Assembly (NCBI GenBank): GCA_016699675.1
Contig: CP064985.1
Coordinates: 2,914,001 to 2,978,000 of the forward strand
Direction of reading: 5' to 3'
Source: Austwickia sp.
Lineage (GTDB): Bacteria; Actinomycetota; Actinomycetes; Actinomycetales; Dermatophilaceae
Length of the DNA: 64,000 bases
The position numbers and the translations under genes were made by a program. Below, piece after piece: positions 48,048 to 57,048 of this stretch. The first letter of the stretch is position 1, and each line of letters begins with the position of its first letter. The notes below the pieces were generated by a model. The model was given only the letters and a program-made list of their open reading frames with translations, was not told where the DNA came from and did not search any database.

Positions 48048-49489
48048 GCCCTGCCCGGGACCGCTGGGCGCGGCTGGCGACGCTCGCCCGGCTCGGCAAG
48101 GGCGGGGCCGGCCGGCACGTCGCCACCCTGGGGGCGGGCACCGGCGTCGTGATGATCCTGCAGCTCGCAGCGCAGGTGCCGCTCGGGCACATGTACGGCG
48201 ACGACGAGATGGGCGTGTTCCGCAACCTCGTCGCGTTCGCCACGATCGTCGCAATGGCGGTGACGCTGCGGCTCGAGCTGGCGATCCCGCTGGCCGAGGA
48301 GCAGGACGAGGCCGACGACCTGGCCCGGTTGACGCTCACCCTGGCCACGCTGTTGTCGGCGGTGTTGGTGCCGGTGTCGATCCTGGTGGCGTACGGCCCG
48401 CGTCCCGTGCCGCCGGAGCTTCGGCTGTCCGTGCTCATCGCCCCGTTCGTGTTGTGGGCGAGCGCGGGTTTCAACGTGCTGCGCAGCCACCTGTCGCGCC
48501 GCCAGTTGTTCCGCGACGTGAGCAACGCCAACGTCACCGGCACCGTCGCCACGGTGGGCGCCCAGCTGGCGCTCGGCGCCGCCCGGCAGACGGGGACCGG
48601 CCTGGGCATCGGCTACGGCGTCGGGCGGTTGCTCTCGACGGGCCTCATGGTGCGCGCCTGCGGGCTGGACTGGCGCCGCCGGCCGCGCTGGGGCCTGATC
48701 CGCCGGTGGTCACAGTTCCCCGTCTGGATCCTCCTGCCCGCGCTGCTGAACGCCGTCACGGTCGGCGCGGTCACCCCGCTGATCACCGCGTTCTACGACC
48801 AGAAGTTCGCGGGGCAGTTCGGGTTCTCGCAGATGCTCCTCGCCGCACCGGTAGCGCTGCTGGGACAGGCCGTGGCCAGCGTCTTCTACGTGCGGTTCGC
48901 GGAGATGCACCGCGGCGAGCAGGACACCTCGCGGCACGTGACACGGCTCGCGACGGTCCTCTTCGGGGTCGCGGTGGCCGTCTTCGTGCCGATCACGCTC
49001 CTGGGCCGGGAGGTGTTCGTCGCCATCTGGGCGGAGAAGTGGGAGGTGGCGGGGCTGATCACGGGCATCCTCGCGCCGTACCTCATGGTCAACTTCGTCT
49101 CCTCCCCGCTGTCCGTCTACGCGACCGTGAAGAACGAGGTGCGGCGGCTGTTCGCGCTCGCCTGGCTGGAGGCCGGGCTGCGCATCCCGGCGCTGGCGCT
49201 GGGGTTGGTGGTCGGCGACCGGATGTGGGGGATCCAGGCGTACTCCCTGGCCGGCCTGGTGATCTGTCTGTACTGGACCATCTGGGTCATGCGGTTGTCG
49301 GGCGCGGCCCGGCGTACCGCCTGGCGCGTCGTCGCCGTCCCGCTCGTGGCGATCGTGCTCGTGTGGGGCTTCGCCCAGGTGGGGCGGCCGATGCTGGGGG
49401 AGACGCCGTACGTCGTGGCGTCGGTCGCGATCTCCCTGGTCGCGATGGCCGGCGGCGGGTACGGCGTGCTGCGGGCGCTGCGCGCCTAG
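48044..49489 (+). CDS. Wzx-type flippase
   Basis: It has 481 residues with 12-14 membrane segments of the polysaccharide-transport (MATE-like) superfamily. Its job would be to flip the lipid-linked repeat unit across the membrane. THe N-terminus has GAGTGVVMILQLAAQVPLGH. It is the third gene of the DegT-transferase-flippase operon, with a GTGA overlap. Together with the divergent polymerase it makes up a Wzx/Wzy pathway. Confidence 0.85.
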   Translation: MSPARDRWARLATLARLGKGGAGRHVATLGAGTGVVMILQLAAQVPLGHMYGDDEMGVFRNLVAFATIVAMAVTLRLELAIPLAEEQDEADDLARLTLTLATLLSAVLVPVSILVAYGPRPVPPELRLSVLIAPFVLWASAGFNVLRSHLSRRQLFRDVSNANVTGTVATVGAQLALGAARQTGTGLGIGYGVGRLLSTGLMVRACGLDWRRRPRWGLIRRWSQFPVWILLPALLNAVTVGAVTPLITAFYDQKFAGQFGFSQMLLAAPVALLGQAVASVFYVRFAEMHRGEQDTSRHVTRLATVLFGVAVAVFVPITLLGREVFVAIWAEKWEVAGLITGILAPYLMVNFVSSPLSVYATVKNEVRRLFALAWLEAGLRIPALALGLVVGDRMWGIQAYSLAGLVICLYWTIWVMRLSGAARRTAWRVVAVPLVAIVLVWGFAQVGRPMLGETPYVVASVAISLVAMAGGGYGVLRALRA

Positions 49490-49567
49490 CCGCCGGTCGC
49501 CCCGCCGGGCCGTGGGTGTCAGCGCGCTGACCGTGTCATGGCCTGACGGCGCCAGCGCGTGACGGGG

Positions 49568-50701
49568 TCAGGGGGTGTCGCCGAGGAACCCTGCCAGGGC
49601 GGCCGCCGCGACGCGCCCGTCGTGCCAGCGCTCGACGAAGCCGGGGCCGGCGTGGGCCCTGGCGCGGTAGTTCTCCGGGTGCGCGGCGATGTCCCGCACC
49701 ACGTCGGCGATCGTGTCGGGGCTGACGTCCACGATCGGGGGATCCTCCGGCATCTTGGCGCGGGTGCCGTGCAGGCCGGCGAGGACCAGCCGTCCCGCGG
49801 CCATCGCCTCGGCGCCGGCCGTGCCGTAGGCGTCGCCGGTAATCTGGTCGATGATCACGTCCGCGCCGGCGATGACGGCCGGCACGTCGGCGTGGGCCAC
49901 CTTCTCCGGCTCGGTGTAGTCGATGATCCCGTCCGCGGCCAGGCGTTCCATCGCGGGGGTGACCAGGTGGGTGCCCTTCGTCGGCGGGGTCCGGCGGCTC
50001 GGCAGGTGCACGACCCTCGGCCGGGCGTGCTCCAACACGGGCTCGGTGGTCCGCCACACCGCCGCGTCCACGGTCACCGGTAGCCAGGTCGCCTGGGGTA
50101 GGTCCCAGAGCAGGTCCGGGGTGCTGACGAAGAGGGGCAGGCCGCTCGCCTGCGCGAACGCGCGGTTGCGGGCGCTGCGCTTGATCATCTTGCGCACGTA
50201 GGCCGGCTCGGACGCGCCGAAGTAGGAGTGAGGGTTGCGGGCCTGGTGGTGGTCCGGGTCGCGGGTGTCGCTGCCGTGCGAGATGAGGGCGATGTGCAGC
50301 CCGCGGCGGCCGAGGACGCCGGCGTCGTGGCGGACGTTGCCGATGCCGGGCAGCCGGTAGAGGCGCTCGAACCCGTCGAGGGCCACGTGGGTGGCGCCCG
50401 CGATCGCGGCGTCGACGCGCCGGGCCCGCGCGTGCGGTAGGTAGAGCTGCGGGGCGCCGATGAAGCGGTCCGAGGGGTAGACGAAGTAGTACATGGGCTT
50501 GTCGTGCTCGCCGTACGTGAACGACCACGCGTCGTACGGCGTACGCTCCCGCACCGCGACCGCCCACCGGTAGGCCTGGCCGGCGTAGTTCGCGGGGCCG
50601 ATCGCCAGCGCGGGCCGCCCGTCCGCTGGGCGTCCGGCCTCCTCCCGGGGCTGGTCCCCAGGACCCAGGTCCGCCCGAAGATCGGAGGAATCGCTGGTCA
50701 C
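49568..50701 (-). CDS. Glycosyltransferase, GT-B like
   Basis: It has 377 residues. The C-terminal half has GDAYGTAGAEAMAAGRLVLA (donor-site glycine/glutamate pattern) and YTEPEKVAHADVPAVIAGAD. The N-terminal half opens ALAIGPANYAGQAYRWAVAV, as in proteins that strip glycans from teichoic or exopolysaccharides; exact role unknown. The start GTG overlaps the rmuC stop (GTGA). It lies convergent to the flippase gene. Confidence 0.75.
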   Translation of the reverse strand: MTSDSSDLRADLGPGDQPREEAGRPADGRPALAIGPANYAGQAYRWAVAVRERTPYDAWSFTYGEHDKPMYYFVYPSDRFIGAPQLYLPHARARRVDAAIAGATHVALDGFERLYRLPGIGNVRHDAGVLGRRGLHIALISHGSDTRDPDHHQARNPHSYFGASEPAYVRKMIKRSARNRAFAQASGLPLFVSTPDLLWDLPQATWLPVTVDAAVWRTTEPVLEHARPRVVHLPSRRTPPTKGTHLVTPAMERLAADGIIDYTEPEKVAHADVPAVIAGADVIIDQITGDAYGTAGAEAMAAGRLVLAGLHGTRAKMPEDPPIVDVSPDTIADVVRDIAAHPENYRARAHAGPGFVERWHDGRVAAAALAGFLGDTP

Positions 50702-51951
50702 GCGCCGATGGTACCTCGCCGGGTGGCCGGCTTCGCATGCGGCGGCAGCACTCGCGCCACGTCGTCGGCCGTGACCGGCTCCGGGCCGGCCAGCTCGTCC
50801 TCGACGGCGGCGATGAGCTCCGCGGCGGTCAGCGGTCGGGGGGTGGCCGTCACGGCTGCGACGGCCGCCGGCGGCTGGTCCGCCAGGCCGAGGTCGTGCA
50901 TCCGGCGCGCCGTCACCAGCACGCGCCCCTCTAGCGTGCCCACCAGGGCGTTGTAGCCCTCCACGGAGCGCCGCAGCGATCCGCCCATCGCGGCGAGGTG
51001 CTTGCCGACCGTGCCGATCCGCTCGTAGAGCTCCGCGCCCAGCCGCAGCAGGTCCCGGGCGCTGGTGGCCAGCGCGTCCTGCCGCCACGCGAACGCCACG
51101 CTGCGGAGCAGGGCGAGCAGCGTCGCCGGGCTGGCGAGCACGACCTTGCGAGCCTGCGCGGCGTCGTACAGGCCCGGGTCCGCGGAGAGCGCCGCCGCAA
51201 GCATCGCGTCCGTCGGCACGAAGCACACGACCATCTCGGGGCAGCTGGAGAACGCCGACCAGTAGCGCTTGGCGGCCAACGAGTCGACGTGCCCACGCAG
51301 GGCCCGGGCGTGCTCGCGCAGCAGCTCGCGGCGCCGGTCCTCGCCGATGCCGTCGGCCTGGGCCGCGAGGAACGCGGCCAACGGGGCCTTGGCGTCCACG
51401 ACCAGGGTGCGCTCCCCGGGCAGCCGCACCACCACGTCGGGCCGGACGGCCGCGTCGTGCCCGGCGATGGCGCTCACCTGCTCCTCGAAGTCGCAGTGCG
51501 GGAGCATCCCCGCGTGCTCGCAGACCCGGCGGAGCTGGGCCTCCCCCCAGGCGCCCCGCACCGCGGAGGCGTTGAGCGCCCCCGCGAGTCCGGCCGTCTG
51601 CCGCCGCAGCGCCCCGGCCTGGGCGGTGACCTCGGCGAGCCGCTCCGACAGCTGCCCGTAGTGCTCCAGCCGGTCCCGCTCCAGCACCCCCACCTGGCGC
51701 TCGACCCTCGTCATGGCCTCGCGCAGCGGCGCCAGGGCGGCGGCCGTGGCCGAGTCCTGATCGTCGGAGGAGCGCAGGTCCGCCAGGCTCTCGGCGTACA
51801 GCTCCTCGCGTTCCCGCAGCAGGTCGCGCTCGGTGCGCAGCGCCGCGAGCCGCGCTGCCGCGCGACTCGAGGCGAGTAGGGCACCGACCGCGCCCCCGAC
51901 GAGCACGGCCAGGAGCAGCGTCGCCGCGAGCACCGGGCTGGAGATGACCAT
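50698..51951 (-). CDS. rmuC: RmuC-family DNA recombination protein
   Basis: Thought to limit inversion between short repeats; nuclease-like core. It has 417 residues: a single N-terminal membrane segment (VLAATLLLAVLVGGAVGALL), a coiled coil (about 25-110), then the RmuC domain with VVDAKAPLAAFLAAQAD and MVVCFVPTDAMLAAALSADP. ATG 51951. The gene is translationally coupled to a glycosyltransferase downstream, an odd partnership. It is divergent to ychF, about 100 bases apart. Confidence 0.9.
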   Translation of the reverse strand: MVISSPVLAATLLLAVLVGGAVGALLASSRAAARLAALRTERDLLREREELYAESLADLRSSDDQDSATAAALAPLREAMTRVERQVGVLERDRLEHYGQLSERLAEVTAQAGALRRQTAGLAGALNASAVRGAWGEAQLRRVCEHAGMLPHCDFEEQVSAIAGHDAAVRPDVVVRLPGERTLVVDAKAPLAAFLAAQADGIGEDRRRELLREHARALRGHVDSLAAKRYWSAFSSCPEMVVCFVPTDAMLAAALSADPGLYDAAQARKVVLASPATLLALLRSVAFAWRQDALATSARDLLRLGAELYERIGTVGKHLAAMGGSLRRSVEGYNALVGTLEGRVLVTARRMHDLGLADQPPAAVAAVTATPRPLTAAELIAAVEDELAGPEPVTADDVARVLPPHAKPATRRGTIGA

Positions 51952-52039
51952 GCCCCCACTTTGCACCGGAGGTCCGACAATGCTCCGACCTGCGGTTTCG
52001 ACGTGCCGGTGCGATGCGGGATGGGCGGTCCGCCCCCGG

Positions 52040-52045
52040 TAGAGT
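52040..52045 (+). promoter_or_regulatory. Leaderless-type -10 box for ychF
   Basis: TAGAGT ends 8 bases before the GTG start of ychF and no Shine-Dalgarno is present. Confidence 0.5.
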
Positions 52046-52053
52046 GGCCCCTC

Positions 52054-53133
<1,080 letters not shown>

Positions 53134-53270
53134 CGACCGGGCGGTGCGCCGTGCTGCGTGAGTCCGCTCTCCCGAGGGCGGGTCAGCTCACGTGCGCACG
53201 AGAGCCCACTCGACCTGGGGTGTGCCGACTCCGCTGGCGGAGGGTCGATCCAGCGGGATGCCCTGCCGGT

Positions 53271-53291
53271 GCGTACGTCATCGCGTACGCT
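53271..53291 (+). promoter_or_regulatory. Toxin-antitoxin promoter/operator
   Basis: Two CGTACG palindromes (53272-53277, 53284-53289) have centres 12 bases apart within the inverted repeat GCGTACG/CGTACGC. The right one overlaps a -10-like TACGCT (53286-53291), and GGAGGT with the antitoxin ATG follow within 20 bases. This is the geometry of YefM-YoeB operators, where paired GTAC-core palindromes bind the complex for autorepression. Confidence 0.6.
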
Positions 53292-53307
53292 CGTGACGGA
53301 GGTGGAC

Positions 53308-53553
53308 ATGATGACGGCGGTCAGTGCAACAACCGCACGCGCGAACCTGTACCGACTGATCGACCAGGTGAACGACGAGGCCGAGCCACTGACCATCACC
53401 GGTCAACCTGGCAATGCGGTCCTGGTCCGCGAGGATGACTGGCGCGCGATCCAGGAGACGCTCTTCCTTGCATCGATCCCCGGGATGACCGAATCCATTC
53501 GCGAGGCTCGTGCGGAGGGCATTCGCGCCGGGTCTGAGGCCCTGGACTGGTGA
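53308..53553 (+). CDS. Phd/YefM-family antitoxin
   Basis: It has 81 residues. MMTAVSATTARANLYRLIDQ is the Phd/YefM DNA-binding N-terminus; LTITGQPGNAVLVREDDWRA is the conserved second half, and the C-terminal tail (ASIPGMTESIREARAEG) would wrap the toxin. GGAGGTGGAC precedes ATG 53308. The stop overlaps the toxin GTG by 4 bases. Confidence 0.92.
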   Translation: MMTAVSATTARANLYRLIDQVNDEAEPLTITGQPGNAVLVREDDWRAIQETLFLASIPGMTESIREARAEGIRAGSEALDW

Positions 53554-53822
53554 GCGGGTGGGGGCTGGTGTATTCGCGGCAAGCCCAGAAAGACGCGAGG
53601 AAATTGGCGGCCGCAGGATGGAAGCCCAAGGCCCAGTTGTTGCTCGAGTTGATCGCCGACGACGCGTTCGCCGCTCCGCCACGTGTCGAGAAGCTCGTCG
53701 TTGACCTCGCGGGCTGCTACTCGCGCCGGATCAACATCCAGCATCGGCTGGTGTACGAGGTCGACGCCGATCAGCGAGTCGTGCACGTGCTGAGGATGGG
53801 GACCCCTACGAGTAGTCGTTGA
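53550..53822 (+). pseudogene. YoeB-type toxin, C-terminus lost by a frameshift
   Basis: A ribosome-dependent mRNA interferase family. It has 90 residues: LVYSRQAQKDARKLAAAGWK and YSRRINIQHRLVYEVDADQR are well conserved, so E47 and R66 of the active site are kept. The family should end in RMWTHYE with the catalytic His-Tyr pair. Here it ends RMGTPTSSR; one extra base inside the GGGGACCCC run (about 53801-53806) would restore TACGAGTAG, Tyr-Glu-stop, at 53807-53815. The toxin is probably inactive. Its 3' end overlaps the convergent acetyltransferase gene by 17 bases. Confidence 0.85.
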
Positions 53823-54432
53823 TGTCGCGTATATGGCGGGCGGGGACGCCGGCCACGACGGTGCGGGCGGGGACATCCTTGGTCACCACGGATCCCGCGC
53901 CGATGACGGCACCGTCGCCGACGGTGACCCCGGGCAGGATGGTGACGTTGGCGCCCAGCCATGAGTCCCGCCCGATGCGCACGGGCGCTGGATGCATGTC
54001 GGCCCGGCGGGCCGGGTCGAGCTCGTGGTTGAGGGTCGTGATGACGGCGTTGTGACCGATGAGCGCGCCCTCGCCGATGTCGATTCCGCCCTGGTCCTGG
54101 AAGCGGCAACCGCTGTTGAGGAATACCCGTTCGCCGAAGCGGAGGTTCCTGCCGAAGTCCGTGGTGAAGGGCGGAAACAGCCGGAACGAATCGGCAACCT
54201 GCCGTCCGGTGAGGGCGCTCATGAGCTCCACGATCTCCTCCTGCGGGTGGTAACGCCCGTTCAGCTCCGCGGTGATGCGCAGTGCCTCCTGGCTGGCGGC
54301 ATGCATCGTCAGATGGTGCGGCGAGCCGCCTCGGATCGTCGCGCCGGCATCCAGCTCGGCGAGCAAGGCATCGAGCCCGTCGATGTCCGCCGCCTGCCAG
54401 CTGCGACGACCGAGGCGAGAGGAATGGGCCAT
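53806..54432 (-). CDS. Sugar O-acetyltransferase, NodL/LacA/Maa type
   Basis: Acetyl-CoA-dependent O-acetyltransferase of the left-handed beta-helix (hexapeptide repeat) group. It has 208 residues: an N-terminal Maa-like domain, then repeats seen as FLNSGCRFQDQGGIDIGEGA and SWLGANVTILPGVTVGDGAV. The catalytic histidine is in TLNHELDP. Substrate sugar unknown. It is convergent with the toxin gene. Confidence 0.92.
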   Translation of the reverse strand: MAHSSRLGRRSWQAADIDGLDALLAELDAGATIRGGSPHHLTMHAASQEALRITAELNGRYHPQEEIVELMSALTGRQVADSFRLFPPFTTDFGRNLRFGERVFLNSGCRFQDQGGIDIGEGALIGHNAVITTLNHELDPARRADMHPAPVRIGRDSWLGANVTILPGVTVGDGAVIGAGSVVTKDVPARTVVAGVPARHIRDINDYS

Positions 54433-54825
54433 GCTGCCTTCCTAGAGGTGAGGTGAAGAATCAACCCCGCGTCGCGGCTGTCCTTGCCGTCGTCGGGGAG
54501 CCCCGGGTGATTGCCCGATAGGCACGGCTCGCCGTCGTCGCCCGGCCGGACGAGGGACAGAGCCGCCACGGGACGACGCCATCTGCCGGCGGCCCGCGGA
54601 CAGCGATTTTTCGGTTTCGACCCGCTCGCCCATCGGGGTCGGGAGCGACGAAATCGCCTCAGCCGGCAGCGTGTTGCGGCGCAGGAGGGGACCGGACCCC
54701 CGACGGCGGGCAGACTGGGGCCGGTACGGCGCCGCCGCCGCCTCGCCCGAAGAAACCATCGTGCTCAGGGGGAAGGCACGCCGGCAGGTCGCCGCGTAGC
54801 CCCCGCTCTGTCCCCGGGAGGACCC
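54433..54825. other. 393-base gap with a structured leader for the FG-GAP gene
   Basis: No gene is visible. On the + strand an outer stem GCGATTT/AAATCGC (54603-54609, 54651-54657) encloses CGACCC/GGGTCG (54618-54623, 54636-54641). A further GGGGACCGGACCCC hairpin sits at 54687-54700. Between them and the gene are GC-rich segments containing GGGGGAAGGCACG. It may be a regulatory 5' leader (riboswitch-like) of the secreted protein gene. I could not fit it to a known riboswitch class by eye. Confidence 0.35.
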
Positions 54826-56265
54826 GTGAAGCAGCGCAGCACCCGATCGCTGAGCCTGATCGCAGCCGGGGCCGCGCTCGCCCTCACGACGTACGGCGTC
54901 CTCCTGCCGTCCGCCTCCGCGGCGGACGACCCGACGGTGCCGCGACCCCGCGCCGCGACCCAGGCGCGCCAGTCCACCCAGGTGACCCCCAGTTCCCCCG
55001 CGCGCATGACGCCCGCCTGGGGGGTCAACCCCGCGCCCGGCCGGGACTGCCCGGCCGGATCGACGCGGACGACCACGCTGGCCGCCGCGACCTTCGACAC
55101 CGGCACGGCTGCCCCGTTCACCTCCGGGATGACCCTGGTCAGCGAGGGCTCGAACGCCTTCCTGCGCCACGCCGGCACCGGCAGCGCGGTCCCGCAGATC
55201 CTCGCCTCCCCGCAGCTGTCCCCCGGGGCAGCGCGCGTCTACGTGAAGTTCGACGTCCGCGGGGACTTCGCGGCGCAGGACGTCGCGGTGGCGCCGAAGT
55301 ACGGCGGTACGGCATGGGCGGTCCCCGCGGCGACCGGGGCTGCGGCCCAGAACTCGTGGCGTACCGTCCATTTCGACCTCACCGACGGCGCCAACGAGGC
55401 CACCCTGGGCCAGCCGTTCAGCGTCGTCATCGCGCGGGACGCCGCCAGCCGCAGCACCGTCGACATCGACCGGCTCGCGATCTACCAGTGCTCGCCGGCC
55501 CCCACCGGCGAGCCGGGCGACTTCAACGGCGACGGCCTGGCTGAGGCGAAGTTCGTGATGCGCGACGGCAACCTCATCCTCTCCGCAGGAACGCCGACGC
55601 AGTCGCGCACCCTCTGGCGCGCGGGGGTGGGCTGGGCCTCGATGACCTGGATCGGGTCGGTGGGCGACACCAACGGGGACGGGTTCACCGACCTCCTCGC
55701 GCGCACGGCCTCGGGCGACCTGCTCGCCTACTTCGGCGACGGCGTACGCACCTTCACCAGCTCCCGCAAGGTCGGCAACGGGTGGCAGGGGATGCGCTGG
55801 ATCCTGCCCGTCGGCGACGTGACCGGCGACGGGCGGCAGGATCTGATCGCCGGCAGCGGCGACGGGCTGATGCGCTTCTACAGCTTCCGCGCCGACGGCG
55901 GCCTGGCCGGTGGTTCGGTCGTCGGGTCGGGGTGGGGCGGGTTCCGGCACGTGGTCGCCGTCCGTACGTCGGGGCGGCCGGGGACCCCCAGTCGGCTCTA
56001 CGCCATCGACGCCGCCGGGGACATGCGCTCGTACGTCGTGACCGGCACCGGCAACATGTACGGCACCGGCACCAAGGTCGGCGCCGGCTGGACCTTCCCC
56101 AAGGTGGCCAGCGTCGGCGACTGGGACGGCGACGGTATGGACGACATCCTCGCCGTCAGCCCCGGCGGCACCGCGTTCATCTACCCCACCAACGGCGGGG
56201 GCCGCTGGAAGGAGCGCAAGACCCTGGAGGAGAGCATCTGGCACGCCGCCCTGCTGGTCGGGTAG
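54826..56265 (+). CDS. Secreted FG-GAP/VCBS repeat protein
   Basis: It has 479 residues from GTG 54826, with GGGAGGACCC upstream. A Sec signal peptide (LSLIAAGAALALTTYG, cleavage after ASA near residue 32) is followed by a lectin-like or jelly-roll region (about 85-220) and four FG-GAP/VCBS repeats with calcium-binding loops: GDFNGDGLAE, GDTNGDGFTD, GDVTGDGRQD and GDWDGDGMDD. It probably forms a beta-propeller on the cell surface or in the medium. Function unknown; polysaccharide binding would fit. The long upstream frame is not coding. Confidence 0.85.
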   Translation: MKQRSTRSLSLIAAGAALALTTYGVLLPSASAADDPTVPRPRAATQARQSTQVTPSSPARMTPAWGVNPAPGRDCPAGSTRTTTLAAATFDTGTAAPFTSGMTLVSEGSNAFLRHAGTGSAVPQILASPQLSPGAARVYVKFDVRGDFAAQDVAVAPKYGGTAWAVPAATGAAAQNSWRTVHFDLTDGANEATLGQPFSVVIARDAASRSTVDIDRLAIYQCSPAPTGEPGDFNGDGLAEAKFVMRDGNLILSAGTPTQSRTLWRAGVGWASMTWIGSVGDTNGDGFTDLLARTASGDLLAYFGDGVRTFTSSRKVGNGWQGMRWILPVGDVTGDGRQDLIAGSGDGLMRFYSFRADGGLAGGSVVGSGWGGFRHVVAVRTSGRPGTPSRLYAIDAAGDMRSYVVTGTGNMYGTGTKVGAGWTFPKVASVGDWDGDGMDDILAVSPGGTAFIYPTNGGGRWKERKTLEESIWHAALLVG

Positions 56266-56307
56266 GTCCTGCGAGGAAGGACGTCCTGTCCCATCGCAGG
56301 CTCGGTC

Positions 56308-56313
56308 TAGGAT
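56308..56313 (+). promoter_or_regulatory. Leaderless-type -10 box for the deaminase gene
   Basis: TAGGAT ends 7 bases before the ATG at 56321 without a Shine-Dalgarno. Confidence 0.5.
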
Positions 56314-56320
56314 TCCGCCC

Positions 56321-56767
56321 ATGTCCGCGCCAGCGCCGGTCCCCGGTTGGGACGACTACTTCCTCGGCATCGCCACGGCCGTGGCCACCCGGGCGAAATG
56401 CACCCGACGCCGGGTCGGGGCCGTGCTGGTCATCGACCGCCGCATCATCGCCACCGGCTACAACGGCGCGGCCCCGGGGGAGCCCGACTGCCTCGACGGC
56501 GCCTGCCCGCGGGGGCGATTGGGGTACGACGAGGTGCCGGAGCTGGGCGACCACGACCGGCCGGGAACTCCGGGCTTCTGCATCGCGATCCACGCCGAGG
56601 TCAACGCCCTGCTGTTCGCCACCCGGGACACCAAGGGCGCGACGGCGTACATCACCGACCCGCCCTGCCCGGGGTGCCGCAAGGCCCTGGCGGCCGCGGG
56701 GATCGTCCGGGCGGTCTGGCCGGGCGGGGAACACGACCGCCCCGGCCTGACGGCCTGGCCGGCCTGA
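56321..56767 (+). CDS. Deoxycytidylate deaminase (ComEB-like)
   Basis: Zinc-dependent conversion of dCMP to dUMP. It has 148 residues, typical for this family: CTRRRVGAVLVIDRRIIATG is the substrate region, and zinc ligands are H in HAEVNALL plus the two Cys of PPCPGC. A GDHD loop and Cys cluster (PDCLDGACPRG) lie between, as in ComEB relatives with a second zinc site. A run of CCTGACGG repeats covers its stop codon. Confidence 0.9.
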   Translation: MSAPAPVPGWDDYFLGIATAVATRAKCTRRRVGAVLVIDRRIIATGYNGAAPGEPDCLDGACPRGRLGYDEVPELGDHDRPGTPGFCIAIHAEVNALLFATRDTKGATAYITDPPCPGCRKALAAAGIVRAVWPGGEHDRPGLTAWPA

Positions 56768-56786
56768 CGGCCTGACGGCCTGACGG
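56763..56786. repeat. CCTGACGG tandem triplet
   Basis: Three exact 8-base units lie at 56763-56786, preceded by a similar unit in the deaminase 3' end, all within a GGCC-rich patch to about 56820. The repeat spans the stop codon of the gene, so slippage would change its last residues. Confidence 0.75.
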
Positions 56787-56952
56787 CTGGCCGGCCTGAT
56801 GAGAGGCCGGCCGCGCGGCCTGGCTACGCAACCGGCCCGACGACCGGCCCACGACGGCGCGCGGGTCGCCCTGCGGGAGTACGCCAGGACCGCAGATGGA
56901 CAACCCGTCGGTAGGGGACCTTCGGGCATTCCCGCGCGCTTCCGCGCGCGCC

Positions 56953-56958
56953 TAGAGT
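56953..56958 (+). promoter_or_regulatory. Possible -10 box for the Nfn-rubrerythrin fusion gene
   Basis: TAGAGT lies 90 bases before the GTG start in a 281-base gap. A weak TTCGGG (56931-56936) is 16 bases upstream. No clear repressor palindrome was seen near it. The GGCC-rich remainder of the gap has no gene. Confidence 0.4.
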
Positions 56959-57048
56959 GTGGCCCAGCACACAGGCAGCGTTGGTCATGCTCGCGGGGTA
57001 GCGGGTGGTTCCCCGGGGCAGGAAGTCAGGACAGAGAGGTCCAGATCC

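Noticed and set aside
54600..54825. c-di-AMP (ydaO) or cobalamin riboswitch
   Set aside because: The leader has GGGGACCGG and GGGAAGGC pieces, but lacks the core GAACCCGACAGCTAACC of ydaO and the B12 box, so no class can be named.
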